From Diphasiastrum complanatum (lineage: Eukaryota > Streptophyta > Lycopodiopsida > Lycopodiales > Lycopodiaceae): 64,000 nucleotides of DNA. The position numbers and the translations under genes are program-made. Below, in pieces: positions 52,480 through 64,000 of this stretch. Under the pieces are notes generated by a model. The model ran no database searches. It was not told where the DNA came from and saw nothing but the letters and a program-made list of their open reading frames with translations. The DNA is taken from positions 43,713,054 through 43,777,053 of the forward strand of contig CM055109.1 of NCBI GenBank assembly GCA_029204225.1, read 5' to 3'. The stretch's first letter is position 1. Every line of letters begins with the position of its first letter.

Positions 52480-55400
52480 GGATCTGTCAATAGGGTTCAC
52501 GAACCTAGGGCCACCCTCGATCTGGAAATCCGATCGATTTCGACTAGTTCAGGGACCTGATGGGACAATTTTTCCCGAAGCCCTTTTTTGGGCCAAACTT
52601 CAAACGGAGATTTCAGGCTACCAATATGCTCGTTTTGTGCCTTGTTTGTTCTCATAGGTTTCCCTTGATGTGGCTGGAATATATAGCACAAAAAATCGAT
52701 GCCGTTGAGGGAAAAAGGGCCGTTTGACGAAAAATTGCCAAACCAGGTCGTTTCCATTGTCCTAAAAGCATTATCCACAGGACGAAGGGTCAAATTGACC
52801 AAATGATGTCGGAATTGGACATGAATGGATCCATTAGGCCGTATCGGGATCACAAAGCTGGGGCAACCCCCCTTTTGGAAATCCACATGATTTCGACCAA
52901 TTTCAGGACCAGACACCAATTGTCCCCAAAGCCCTTTTCTGAGTCGAATTTCAAACGGAGATTTCGGGCTACCTGTAGGCCCGTTCGACATCCTGTCTAT
53001 TTCCATAGGTTCCCCTCAACTTCGTCCACTGGTCAGAATAGACACTATGAGAAACCGACGCCGTTCAGAGAAAATGGACCGTTTGATGGAAATTTGCCAA
53101 ACTAGGTCATTTCCATTGCCTAAACGCATCTCCCTGGGACGAAAGGTCATATTGACCAAACGATGTCGGAATTGGGTATGAATGGATCTAGCAAGTCCGT
53201 ATTGGGTTCACAAACCTAGGGCCACCCCGGTCTAGAAATCCGAGCGATTTCGACCAGTTCAGGGACCGGATGTGCCAATTGACCACGAAGCCCTTCTCTG
53301 GGCTGAACTTTGAACGGAGGTCTCAGGCTACCAGTATGCCCGTTCTCTGTCCTATCAGTTCCCGTAGGTTCCCCTCAAGGTTGCCCACTACTTGGAAGAG
53401 ACAACATGAGAAACCGACACCGTTTGTAGAAAATGGACCGTTTAACAAAAAGTTGCCAAACTAGGTCATTTTCATTGCCCTAAAAGCATTCTCCCCGGGA
53501 TGAAAGGTCATACTATGAAAATCCAAGAGATTTTTGGGACCCAACCGGCCAATTGTCCTCGAGACTCTTTTCCATGTGAACTTTGAACAGAGATTTCGGA
53601 CTACTTGTATGCCTATTCGGTTCCCACAGATTACCGTCGATGTCGCCCACTAGCCTCGGACTAGACAACACTATAAACCGATGTTGTTTGGAGAAAATGG
53701 ACTGTTTGACAAAAAATCGCCAAACTAGGTCATTTCCATTGCACTAAAAATGTTATCCTTGGACAACAGGAGAAATTGACCAAACAAAGTCAGAGTTGAC
53801 ATGAATGGATCCATCAGGTTTGTATCGGGTTCACAAATCTAGGACCACCCACCATCTCGAAATCTGAACGATTTCAACCAATTTCGGAACCTGACACCAC
53901 TTGTCCCTTAAGCCCTTTTTTGAATCGAAGTTCAAATGGAAATTTTGGGCTACTTGTACGCCTGTTTGACGTCTTGTCTATTTCCACAGGTTTCCCTCGA
54001 CATCCTCCACTGACCGGAATAGACAATATGAGATATCGACGTCGTCTAGAGAAAATGGACCGTTTGACGAAAAATTGCCAAACTAGTTCATTTCCATTGT
54101 CCTAAAAGCATTCTCCCCAGGATGAAAGGTCATACTTACCAAATGATGTCGGAATTGGGCATGAATAGATCCATTAGGTCCGTATCAGGTTCAAGAACTT
54201 GTGGTCACCCCCCGTCTGGAAACACAAGAGATTTCGACCAATTTCGAGACCCGATCGGCCAACTGTCCTTGAAACTCTTTTTCAGGCGAACTTCGAACAG
54301 AGGTTTTGGACTACCTGTATGTTCGTTTGATGTCATGTCTATTCCCACAGATTCTCCTCGACGTCACCCACTGGCCAGACTAGACAACACGATAAACTGA
54401 TGCCATTCGGAGAAAATGGACTGTTTGACGAAAAATCGCCAAACTAGGTCATTCCCATTGCACTACAAGCTTTATCCTCAAGAGAAAAGGAGAAATTGAC
54501 CAAACGATGTCGGAGTTGGGCATGAATGGATATATCAGGTCTATAGCTGTGTCTTGGGACCACCCCCCATTTGGAAATCCGGACGATTTTGACCAATTCT
54601 GGAACCAGACACCAATTGTCCCCGAACCCTCTTCCGGATTGAAGTTCGAACAGAGATTTCGGGCTATCTGGAGGTCTATTCAATGTCTTGTCTATTTCCA
54701 CAGGTTCTCCTCTACGTTGCCCACTGGCCAAAATAGACAGTATGAGAAACCAACACCATTCAGAGAAAACGGACCATTTGACGAAAAGTTGCCAAACTAG
54801 CTCATTTCCATTGCCCTAAAGGCGTTCTCCCCGAGATGAAAGGTCATACTGACCAAACGATATCAGAATTGGGCATGAATGGATCCCTCGGGTTTGCATA
54901 AGGTTCAAGAACATGTGGCCACCCCCCGTTTGGAGATACAGGAGATTTGGACCAATTCCGACTAGCCAATTGTCCCCGAAACCCTTTTTTGGATGAACTT
55001 CGAATAGAGGTTTTGGACTAAACAATATGGCCGTTCGATGTCATGTTTGTTCCCACAGGTTCCCCTTGACATCGCCCATTGGTCGGACTTGTCAACACTA
55101 TAAACCTACGCTGTTCGGAGAAATGGACCGTTTGATGAAAAATTTCCAAACTAGGTCATTTCCATTGCACTAAAAGCGTTATCCTCATGAGAAAAGAAGA
55201 AATTGACCAAACGATGTTGGAGTTGGGCATGAATGGATCCATCGGATGTCTATCAGATTCACAAACCTGGGACCACCCCCTATCTGAAAATCCGGACGAT
55301 TTCGACCAATTCCGAAACCAAACGCCAATCGTCCACGAAGCTTGTTTCCGGGCCAAACTTCGAACGGAGGTTTCAGGATACTTGTATGTCCGGTTCGGTA

Positions 55401-56902
55401 TCCTGTCAGTTCCCACAAGTTCCACTCGATGTCGCCTACTAGCTGGAATCGACAACACGAGAAACTGATGCCATTTGGAGAAATGGACCATTGAACGAAA
55501 AATTGCCAAACTAGGTCATTTCCATTGCCCTAAAAGCGTTCTCCCCAAGATGAATGGTCATACTAACCAAATGGTGTCGGAGTTGGGCATGAATGGATCC
55601 ATCAAGTCTGTATTGGGTTCAAAAACTTTGGACCACCCCCCCTTTAGAAATCTGGACGATTTCGACCAATTCCGAGACCAGACACCAATTGTCCCCGAAG
55701 CCCTTTTCTGAGTCGAATTTCAAACGAAGTAGGCCCGTTCGACATCTTGTATATTTCCACACGTTCCCCTCGACGTCGCCCACTGGTCAGAATAGATAGT
55801 ATGAGAAACTGGCGTCGTTCAGAGAAAATGGACCGTTTAATGGAAAATTGCCAAACTAGGTCATTTCCATTGCCTAAAAGCATTCTCCCTGGGACGAAAG
55901 GTCATATTGATCAAACGGTATTGGATTTGGATATGAATGGATCTAGCAGGTCCGTATTGGGTTCACGAACCTAGGGCCACCCCCGGTCTGAAAATCCGAG
56001 CGATTCCTACCAGTTCAGGGATAGGAGCCCTTCTCTGGGCTAAACTTCGAACAGAGGACTCAGGCTATCACTATGCCCGTTCTCTGTCCTGTCAGTTCCC
56101 ATAGGTTCCCCTCGAGGTTGCCCACTTGCTGGAAGAGACAACATGAGAAACCGACACCGTTTGTAGAAAATGGACCGTTTAACGAAAAGTTGCCAAACTA
56201 GGTTAGTTTCATTGCCCTAAAAGCGTTCTCCTCAGGACGAAAGGTCATACTGACCAAATGATGTCGAGGTTGGGCATGAATGGATCCATTAAGTCCGTAT
56301 TAGGTTCAAGAACCTGTGGGCACCCCTCGTATGGAAATTCAAGACACTCTTTTCCAGGCAAACTTCAAACAAATGTTTCGGACTACTTGTATGGCCATTC
56401 GGTTCCCATAGATTCCCGTCGACGTCGACCACTGGCCGGACTAAACAACAATATAGACCGACGTTGTTCAAAGAAAATGGACCGTTTGACAAAAGATTGC
56501 CAAAACCAGGTCATTTCCATTGCACTAAAAGTGTTATCCTCGGGCAACATGAGAAATTGACCAAACAATGTCGGAGTCGGGCATGAATGGATTCATCAGG
56601 TGTGTATCGGGTTCACAAACTTGGGACCACCCACCGTTTGAAAATCCGGACGATTTCAACCACTTTCGAAACCAGACACCAATTGTCTCCAAAGCCCTTT
56701 TCCCGATCGAAGTTCGAATGGAGATTTCAAGCTATCTGTAGGCCTATTTGATGTCTTGTCTATTCCCACAATGTTCCCCTCGCCGTCGCCCATTGGCCGG
56801 AACAGACAATATGAGATATCGACGTCGTCTAGAGAAAATGGACCGTTTGACGAACAATTGCCAAACTAGGTCATTTCCATTGCCCTAAAAGCGTTCTTCT
56901 CG
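52480..56902 (+). repeat. ~355-bp satellite array, part 2
   Basis: About a dozen diverged units. The GGCATGAATGGATCC word recurs near 52817, 53173, 53796, 54157, 54517, 54870, 55226, 55583, 55930, 56276 and 56582, spaced 308-363 bp, with one unit shortened near 53515. Each unit also has CCACCCCC-GTCTGGAAATCC and CCAATTGTCCCC words. Units fall into two alternating types (GAACTTGTGG-CACCCC and GAACCTAGGG-CACC), which hints at higher-order structure. Open frames of up to ~100 codons occur but shift between units. Confidence 0.85.
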
Positions 56903-57181
56903 GTGGGACCCACATTAATGGGCATAGAGGTGGGAGATTATCTTATCATTCATTCAGTTTACTTGAGAGTTGGTGAATGGTACAAGCATATGCATAGCCA
57001 TTAGAAAAAATTTGGCTTTCAAAGGGGCCCTATAAGGATTGCCATGTAGGATGACAAATTTCTTGTAATGTTAAATACAAACATAAAAACTTTTCATGCC
57101 CGTAGTCCTGCCACACAGTATTTGATGGTAAATTATTATGTGTATAATATAGTCTGTGGCTTTTAAAAAAATGACATCTTG
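56903..57181. other. No gene recognised
   Basis: Unique-looking sequence between the satellite and the foldback. Confidence 0.5.
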
Positions 57182-57403
57182 GATTGAGACGATTACAGTG
57201 CCATTAGAAAGCCCTCGATGGGAGCTTTCCAATGACACCCATCATAACCCAGTTCTGAGATACGGTTAAAGATATTCTTAGTCAAAGTTTTTTTTGGTCA
57301 AAGTCAATGGTCAATTTGAGATTGCTTTGGACGGACAGTCAACGGTCAACATGATATCACTTCTCATCGAGGGCTTTCTAATGGCACTGTAATCGTCTCA
57401 ATC
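57182..57403. repeat. Perfect 39-bp foldback with a GTCAA-rich loop
   Basis: Arm 57182-57220 (GATTGAGACGATTACAGTGC...) is exactly reverse-complementary to 57365-57403 over 39 bp. The 144-nt loop contains six GTCAA cores between about 57283 and 57352, which match the core of the WRKY W-box. It could be a MITE, a small-RNA hairpin or a regulatory block. It lies about 2 kb upstream of the P450. Confidence 0.85.
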
Positions 57404-59363
57404 TGAGTTGTCGATCAAAAGTTACAAAGTTTCTATTTGAGCTGCATACTATACTACAAATAAGATGGCTTATTTACGGGCTCCCCCCGATGCAGAATTA
57501 CATTTTTTGGAAAAAGAAAAGAAAAATAATTTAAAACTACATTACGTACATTTCAGATTTGAGTGTTTTGATTGGTCCATGTGTAGGAAAATTTTGAAAA
57601 ACAATAAAAAGTATCTTTTTGGAAAACCCCTTTTGCATTCAAATTTTCTCTAATGCATTATGTATCTCTAGTCATGGAGATGTGTGCAATGGTCAGTGAT
57701 ATGGGACATTGATAAAGTTCGACGTTTGATTAGGTCAAATTTGGTGCCTACAACTTTGGTGTATGAGGGATGGGTGATAACAAAGTGTTTGTCACTTGAC
57801 TATGTTTGGTCACCTTACGAAGATCGACTTATTGATTTTCTTACAACACCAGTCATCTCTCAGGTGTGAGCAAGACGTGCCAAGAGGCTTATAATACTCA
57901 AAATGTTAGTATGTTATGGTTCTTATCCATCACACTATAAATTATTGGACACATTTTGAGCATCAAAGAGACGTGACTTCATTATTTGGCATACTATGAA
58001 TGTGACATCCATAAAAACATCTAGAAACAAATTATAGCTCATAAATAACAAAGGGATTGCACCAAGTTAAAAAGTCGCTTATATAATCTATACCATACTT
58101 AAGCTTTAAAATATATCATCATTTTTTATAGTTCCAAAGGATTTGTAGCTACCTCTTTATTAGGTTCCATAATAGTTTAATTTTGAGCCTAAGATTTTCA
58201 TCATATATTTAGGTTCATATTTAAAATTCCATTTCCCAAGTAGATAATTGAAGCTCGATTTAGATGGAAGGGGCCTAAGTGCACAAGGCCCCAAATAATG
58301 CACAAGGCCCACCATGTGTTCTTCCCCTTTTCAAATTGAGTATGACCTACTCCTAGGTGATTGAAGTATGCCAACTTAGGGCAAGCCAAGATGCAAGGCA
58401 AAGACCCTAGGCTTCTTGCGGACTTGCCCCAAGGTCCATTGGTGGGCCCTTACCTTCAGTTCCAATAGAATTCTTACCTTTCTTATTTGATCCAAATTCA
58501 TTTGCCTCTAAATAGTCTTTTTTGGTATCAACTCTTGGGATCATAAAGAACTAACCTAGGTGGGCAAGCCCCAACATAAGCACGAAACACTAACTCACCA
58601 CTTGTGAAAAGATGGCTCCAAATAGTGAGATGTCTGGCACTTCAGCAGGCGCCGTCGGTGAGGGATATGTGCATGTTTGAAATGCAGTAGCTTCTTTCCA
58701 TGCGAGACTTCAGTTACCATACGGTATACCTCATCTCTTACTTACTGGCACGGATCCAGTAACGCCCCATACCATACAATGGTCTCAACATGTATGAAAG
58801 GGCCCAAACTTTGAAGACAAACTACATTTTAAATTATCTCATAATAAAAAATGAGTATTATATATCACAAAATGTATATGAACACCAATCAATAATTTCT
58901 TGTGTGCATGGAGGCACAAGCCGAATCTTTAGATGCCTTCCCAAATCATATGCCTACTCATTTTTTATTATGGGATAATTTAACATGTGTCTGTTTTTTT
59001 GGCATTTTTATTCATACACATGGCGACCATTGTATGGGCTTTACTAGCCGTGTAGGCAAGAGACGAAGATGGGGGCGCGGGGGAGGATGCACGAGAGTCT
59101 CGTGGAGTGTTCGCAAAAGCTCTCCCTTCCACCACTACGACCAACTCTCACGACAGCGAATGTATTTCTATCCTTCCTCTGCCCACGGATTGTTACAATG
59201 TGATGATCTTTTCTCCCCGAAGTGCTTGCCACTGGCAATCTCAATCGATCTAGTCTGCTATTGTCTTGTTTTCTTCTTAGCGGGGTTGCAAATTCTTTGT
59301 GGGTGAGGGAATTCTTTAGTATAGTGGTGTGGATTGTTCCCGGGTGATTACTAATTTGGAAAA
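57404..59363. other. Region upstream of the P450; no gene recognised
   Basis: Several short open frames (57465-57653, 57684-57869, 58902-59306) have no domains. The last ~300 bp should carry the P450 promoter and 5' UTR. I see no unambiguous TATA box. Confidence 0.5.
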
Positions 59364-61038
59364 ATGAGCTCAGATCTCGTAGACATGGTTTCTCTGACAT
59401 TTCACGCATTAGGATCCGATAAATCTGCGTTTTGGGTTATATTTGCTGGAGCATTGGCTGTAGTTTTCGTAGTCTCTAGATTTCGTAGCAATAAAAAGTT
59501 TCCTCCAGGTCCTATTGCTTGGCCTATCATAGGATGCTTGCCATCTGTCGGTTTTCAATATCGGCACAAAACTTTTTTCAATCTTTCGAAGAAATACGGA
59601 CCTATTATGTATATTCAACTCGGTGGAGCGGATATGATTTTGATTCATAGCCCTGAGTTAGCTGTAGAAGCTCTGAAGATCCAGGACGCGCAGTTCTGTT
59701 CAAGGCCGCTAACCACTCCTGGAAAGTACATAGCTTTCGATTATAGCGACATTGATTTCTCTCCCTACAACGCTAACTGGCGGCTTGTGCGCAAAGTGTT
59801 TAACACTGAGCTCATGTCGACTTCAAGGCTTAATATGCAAGCAAAGATGAGGAAGGAGGAGGTGATGGGGATGGCTGCTCGAGTGTTGGATTATACCACA
59901 AAAGGCCAGCTGGTAAAGCTGAAGAAGGTTGCAGATGATGTTGTGCTGAACATCCTTTTGCAAATGCTTTTTGGCAAGCGCTACGAGAATTCGGAATCAA
60001 ACGTTGCCAAAGAGCTCAAAAATTTCGAGCCATACGTTCGGGAAGCTGTGATTCTTGTCGGCGAGCTGAACATTGGCGATCTGATTCCGTTTCTGGCACG
60101 GTTTGATCTTCAGGGGTTTGAGGCCAGGTATAAAAAACTGATGGACAAGGTAGGGAGATTGTTCCAAATTATAATTGATGAGCACAAGAAAACTCTGGAG
60201 CAAATTGGCGAAATGATGTCAGAAGAGTCTAAAGACGTCCTCGATGTACTCCTGTTTCAGAAAGGGGAGAACAAACTTACGACAAATCAAATCATGGGTG
60301 TCATGACTGTAAGTGGTCGAGTTCTTTTAGCGCCACTATTTCGAAGCTTTGTCTAGCATTTTGCATGTAGTTTCCATTGCATTATGAGAGCCTCTCCGTA
60401 TTCACATGCAGGATATGCTGCTAGGAGGATTGGATACAACAGCCAGAGCGATCGAATGGGCTATGGCAGAATTGATTGCTAGTCCCCACACTCTCCGAAA
60501 GGCCCAGCAGGAGATCGACAACGTTGTGGGTACAGAGCGGCTCATGGAAGAATCTGACATTGATAAGCTTCCTTACCTGCAAGCTGTGGTGAAGGAAACT
60601 CTCAGACTGCATCCACCAGTGCCCATCACCAATCCTCATCTTAATGAAGCACCAGCTACTCTTGCTGGTTACAACTTACCTGCTAATTGCATGGTATTTG
60701 TCAACATCTGGGGACTTGGGCGAGATCCATCAATGTGGAAAAATCCTTCAGAGTTCGATCCTGACAGATTTATTGGAACTGAGCTAAATGTGCATGGGAA
60801 TCACTACCAGTTCCTGCCTTTTTCATCAGGCCGACGTAAGTGCCCGGCTTACCATATGGCCACCCTTAAAGTGCAGTATGCGCTAGGAATGTTGCTGCAG
60901 TGTTTCAACTGGGCTCCTCCCGCTGGAATATCTGGTAAGGACATGGATCTGTCGGAAGGAGTAGGCATAGTTTGTGGCAAAAAGGATCCATTGTTTGCGA
61001 CTGCTACACCTCGTGTGGACTCATGTCTTTACATTTAA
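59364..61038 (+). CDS. Cytochrome P450, A-type (CYP71 clan), two exons
   Basis: A haem-thiolate monooxygenase, most likely in specialised metabolism and anchored in the ER membrane; substrate unknown. Exon 1 59364-60308 (315 codons), intron 60309-60411 (103 bp, GTAAGT..TGCAG, phase 0), exon 2 60412-61038; 523 residues, a normal P450 length. Seen: N-terminal hydrophobic anchor (~22-38); proline hinge KFPPGP (45-50); I-helix GGLDTT (320-325) where most have AGTDT; K-helix E377-T-L-R380; FDPDRF (PERF region, 430-435); haem loop FSSGRRKCPA (452-461) with Cys459. The usual glycine two residues after the Cys is Ala461. The single intron just before the I-helix motif is where A-type P450s keep theirs. 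Start chosen as the first ATG before the anchor. No stops or frameshifts. Family number cannot be given from sequence alone. Confidence 0.93.
60309..60411 (+). other. P450 intron
   Basis: Donor ACT|GTAAGT and acceptor TTCACATGCAG|GAT, phase 0. Removing it joins QIMGVMT to DMLLGGLDTT in frame. Confidence 0.9.
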
Positions 61039-61211
61039 AGGGAGTTACAGCAGTTGATGATGAGTCTTCAATCCTTAAGAAAATGTGCAAGTATTATCAT
61101 CTAGAAGAAGTTTGAGGTAGAATTTTTAGCTGGAGCCGTACCTATCATTCGAGTGACAGTGAGTGAGTCACGAGAGAGAGTCAGAGCGAGAGAGGGAGCT
61201 GGAACTGGAGT

Positions 61212-61249
<38 letters not shown>

Positions 61250-61700
61250 TCGAAAGTGGGAGCTGGAGATTTTATATTATTAAGCACTCATACCTACTCT
61301 CGCAGTGTCGCACCGCGCGCGCGAGAGAGACATCGCTGAATACATGCCACATGGTAAAAGCTGTAGCAGCTCAGACCTAAGTAACAGCCCTTTGTTCTAG
61401 CCATGCAAGATGCTTAGGTGTTGTGTTAGGTTTTGTGTGTACTTTTGATATTTTGAAGTTGACTCCATCAGCAGAATATGCATCCACCTTTCTCTCCTCC
61501 AAAATGTGCATATTTTTTTGCATGTGCATGCACATTCTATCTTCAAGTTCTCACCCGCATTATGATGTCCGTGCAAGTCGGGGGCCCCACCCTTGAGTAA
61601 GGGCCCTCCCTGCACTGAAGGCGGGGCTCAAACAAGGGACTTCCACCATAGGTAACTCGAGCAAGTTGCTTAGCCATAATGCCATCTTTGGATAGACCTT
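61039..61700 (+). other. P450 3' flank with a GT/GA microsatellite
   Basis: Probable 3' UTR. A (TG)n(AG)n tract lies at 61210-61248. GCGCGCGCGAGAGAGA follows near 61315. No further gene. Confidence 0.5.
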
Positions 61701-62756
61701 ACTAAAAAATAGGAGGCCTTTACGTGGGGGGATGATTTTATGGTGATGATTTGAAGATTATTAAAACTATTTGTTTAGTTAACAAATTGCCCCTTGAATA
61801 TTCATTGACTTTTAATGAGGATAATTGAATAAATAGACATATTGGACAAATAAGGTAATTGTGGCACTCTCTTGTTTGCATCCTTTGCATGATTTTAAGG
61901 CACCACAAGTGGCAATGGATATCCTTTATGACCTTGACATCATTGTGAAACTAAGGATAATATTATGAAATTACTATTTATGTAATTATTCTAAAATGCC
62001 ATATGTATGATAAGTTCTCATTCTCCAACATAACTTGCATAATTAAAAGTCCCTTTGAGTGCATGTAAGACTTCACCCCTCACCCTTGACAATGAGGTGA
62101 TAAGTTGGTGCTAAGTGAGGGAAAGGCCTAAAAAGTTAGGTCAATGGACCTCACTTTATGGAAACTCAAGGGCAATAGGACATAACGAAAGGTTGAGACA
62201 TGGGGCCCCTTCCTTTATGTAGTGCTTAGTTGAAATGTTTTTCCTAATTGGAAAAACTTTGCGAGTTATGGTATCAAGATCCTTTTCTCATCATATTTGA
62301 TCATTTTCTTGAATTTTGGTAGAATTTATCTTTAATAGTTTTCTATTTTTCTCGATTTTCCATTTTTCAGAATACTTTGGTTTGATTTTTGACATATTAA
62401 TATTTACTTTTTCTGTGATTTCTTATTTTATATTAATAGCTCTTTCTTCTAGCTTTTAGAAAGGAATTTGATTTTTTATGATAGTGATGATAAGTACAAT
62501 GGAAAATTTTGGGTCACCAAAAGACCGTAATAAATTCAAAACTTATCTACTCAACTACTACACTAATTTTTATGGTTTTTCTTAATAATGAGTTGCTCGG
62601 TGCACATGGGTTACATCGGCCTCTATACAAGACTCATAAATTCACCTACACAGGCCGTCGGTGATAGCCATATTATACAAGTTACATAGGACTACAAAAT
62701 TGGGACCGTATACAAACTTGTTACTATAAACACACATGAGTTCTAACACTCTCCCT
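61701..62756 (-). repeat. Probable 3' LTR and flank of a Copia element
   Basis: On the - strand, the sequence after the Copia stop is a purine tract AAGGGAGAG and then TGTTAGAACTCATG at 62754 downward, as expected for an LTR start. The other LTR end was not located. Coding capacity is absent. Confidence 0.45.
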
Positions 62757-62890
62757 TAGTAACTGGTTTGTTTTCCCTAATATTCAATAAATCCCTAAAT
62801 TTTTCAAATTTGTTTTGTGCAAGAGGCTTCGTGAAAATATCGGCTAATTGTTCATCTATAGAACAATAGATCAAATCAATATCTTTACTT
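62757..62890 (-). pseudogene. End of a Copia RNase H domain
   Basis: The - strand reads DLIYCSIDEQLADIFTKPLA, then QNKFEKFRDLLNI and a stop before the purine tract. This is the conserved C-terminus of Copia Pol (LADIFTKPL). Upstream Pol sequence is not continuous with it, so only a fragment remains. Confidence 0.8.
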
Positions 62891-62929
62891 AACATTTACG
62901 AAATTAAGAATAATAATACTAAAAATTCA

Positions 62930-63320
62930 ACAAAGATTGTATTAATTGCATAAATACTTTATACAGTACCTTTTGGTAGATGTGGAGGACCACAATCCTC
63001 TTCTCTTGCCTCATCATCATTACAATGGCTTCTCCTGGGTCGATACACTTCTTCTGCATCTTCATTAGATGAAGCAATGTCATATATAAGAGGCTTTGTC
63101 TCCTTCGAACAATTACGTCTAGGATGACCGATTCCCACATATGCAATAATTGTATTTATTCTCTTGCGATAGCTTTTTTCATTCAAGATTTCATACATTC
63201 TTGCAACCTCATTCAATTGTTCTGTAAAATTTGTTGCAATAAGTGTATAAAAGGTATTAGAAATGGATGAATATGTCATTAGAAAAAAATTACAAATATC
63301 AAGTTCATAACACATCAAAC
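62930..63320 (-). other. Coding-like - strand frame, unassigned
   Basis: About 120 codons are open. The C-terminal part is acidic then basic (SSNEDAEEVYRPRRSHCND; HPRRNCSKETKP). It might be the tail of a transposase, but I cannot name the family. A CT tract follows on the right. Confidence 0.25.
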
Positions 63321-63327
63321 ATTGGGG

Positions 63328-63328
<1 letters not shown>

Positions 63329-63407
<79 letters not shown>
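63329..63407. repeat. CT microsatellite, ~79 bp
   Basis: (TC)n with one TTT interruption near its start. Confidence 0.95.
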
Positions 63408-63410
<3 letters not shown>

Positions 63411-63834
63411 AATCACTTTTTTATTGATTCAACAGAATCAAATATAACATATACATGTACTCATTAATGTGCATACAAGATTTTGGGAGTAAACCACCAA
63501 TTAGACAATTGCATAGTTTTTTTTACAAGAGACAAAAAGTATCATACAACTTATTTTACAACTTTGATACTATCAAGAGCAAGAACCCAAACATTAAGAC
63601 TTGTTTATATGTTTATTCGATGAAGCACAAACTAGAAAACTTAACTACAACCATATTTGAAAGAATATGTTTTTACCACTAAAGCATAAGGAAATTTGAA
63701 AAGAAAATAAGCAAGAATAGGTAAGCAAAGCATCTTAGCAAATTACACTTTAATTGTGTAAAAACTTAGAAGAGAATTAAAAAAACAATTATCTACAACT
63801 AAGTTCTCCTATAAATCTTGTTCCATAATGGCAA
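63408..63834. other. No gene recognised
   Basis: AT-rich sequence with short frames only. Confidence 0.5.
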
Positions 63835-64000
63835 ATTTTCATAAATGGTTCATAAGGGCTTTGGCAATTTTCCATCAAATGGTCCAAAATGGCGTCGTCG
63901 AAAAAGGGCTTCAGGGACAATTGGTGCCTGGTCCCTGAATTGGTCGAAATCGTCCAGATTTTCAGACGGGGGGTGCCCCCAGGTTTGTCAAACTGATGCA
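63835..64000 (-). repeat. ~355-bp satellite in inverted orientation, running off the right edge
   Basis: The reverse complement contains GGACCATTTGATGGAAAATT, GACCAGGCACCAATTGTCC and CACCCCCCGTCTGAAAATC, the same words as the array at 48.7-56.9 kb but on the other strand. At least half a unit is present. Confidence 0.85.

Noticed and set aside
58902-59306. 134-codon + strand open frame upstream of the P450
   Set aside because: No recognisable domain and out of context; likely part of the P450 promoter region.

Overview
The window is nuclear DNA of a land plant, dominated by transposable elements and by simple and satellite repeats. Two host genes are recognisable. One is a complete A-type cytochrome P450 (59364-61038, +, two exons). 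The other is a many-exon gene on the - strand whose first six coding exons (29489 down to 7584) can be read by hand; they encode the conserved N-terminal domain of the centriole protein CEP44. Its third intron is about 20.7 kb and holds most of the transposons of the left half. CEP44 is a protein of centriole-bearing cells, so a plant with swimming sperm is likely (fern, lycophyte, bryophyte, cycad or Ginkgo). The very long intron favours a large genome such as a fern or a cycad/Ginkgo. This is inference; no species is claimed.

Left part (1-29.5 kb): candidate further exons of the CEP44 gene at the extreme left edge; a cluster of GAACC/GGTTC palindromes; decayed Copia and Ty3/gypsy fragments (2.57-7.26 kb); CEP44 exons 4-6 (7.58-8.13 kb). 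Intron 3 follows, carrying a decayed chromovirus with one LTR (9.83-11.67 kb), a GC-rich segment (14.1-14.5 kb), a full-length Ty3/gypsy chromovirus with two identical 358-bp LTRs and one 1595-codon Gag-Pol frame (14805-21122), a hAT-like DUF659 transposase relic (21.7-22.6 kb) and a LINE reverse transcriptase relic (23.5-25.4 kb). CEP44 exons 3 to 1 lie at 28.88-29.49 kb.

Middle part (30.2-46.9 kb): CACTA/EnSpm territory. Tandem arrays of a ~365-bp unit, each carrying hairpin-forming AAATGACGG/CCGTCATTT pairs, occur in one orientation at 30.2-39.2 kb, ending in a CACTA terminus at 39195, and in the opposite orientation at 41.0-46.0 kb. The opposite arm is followed by a TNP2-type transposase relic. 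A Copia element with 275-bp LTRs and a TAAAT target duplication (31633-36301) is nested in the first array. A short ADP/ATP-carrier gene fragment (40.7-40.9 kb) lies between the arms.

Right part (47-64 kb): very long GA/CT tracts (one of 515 bp), a ~355-bp satellite array (48.7-56.9 kb) broken by an LTR-type insertion, a perfect 39-bp foldback at 57.2-57.4 kb, the P450 gene, the end of another Copia element (62.76-62.89 kb), and an inverted piece of the same ~355-bp satellite running off the right edge. The P450 therefore sits in an island of about 7 kb between inverted satellite arms.
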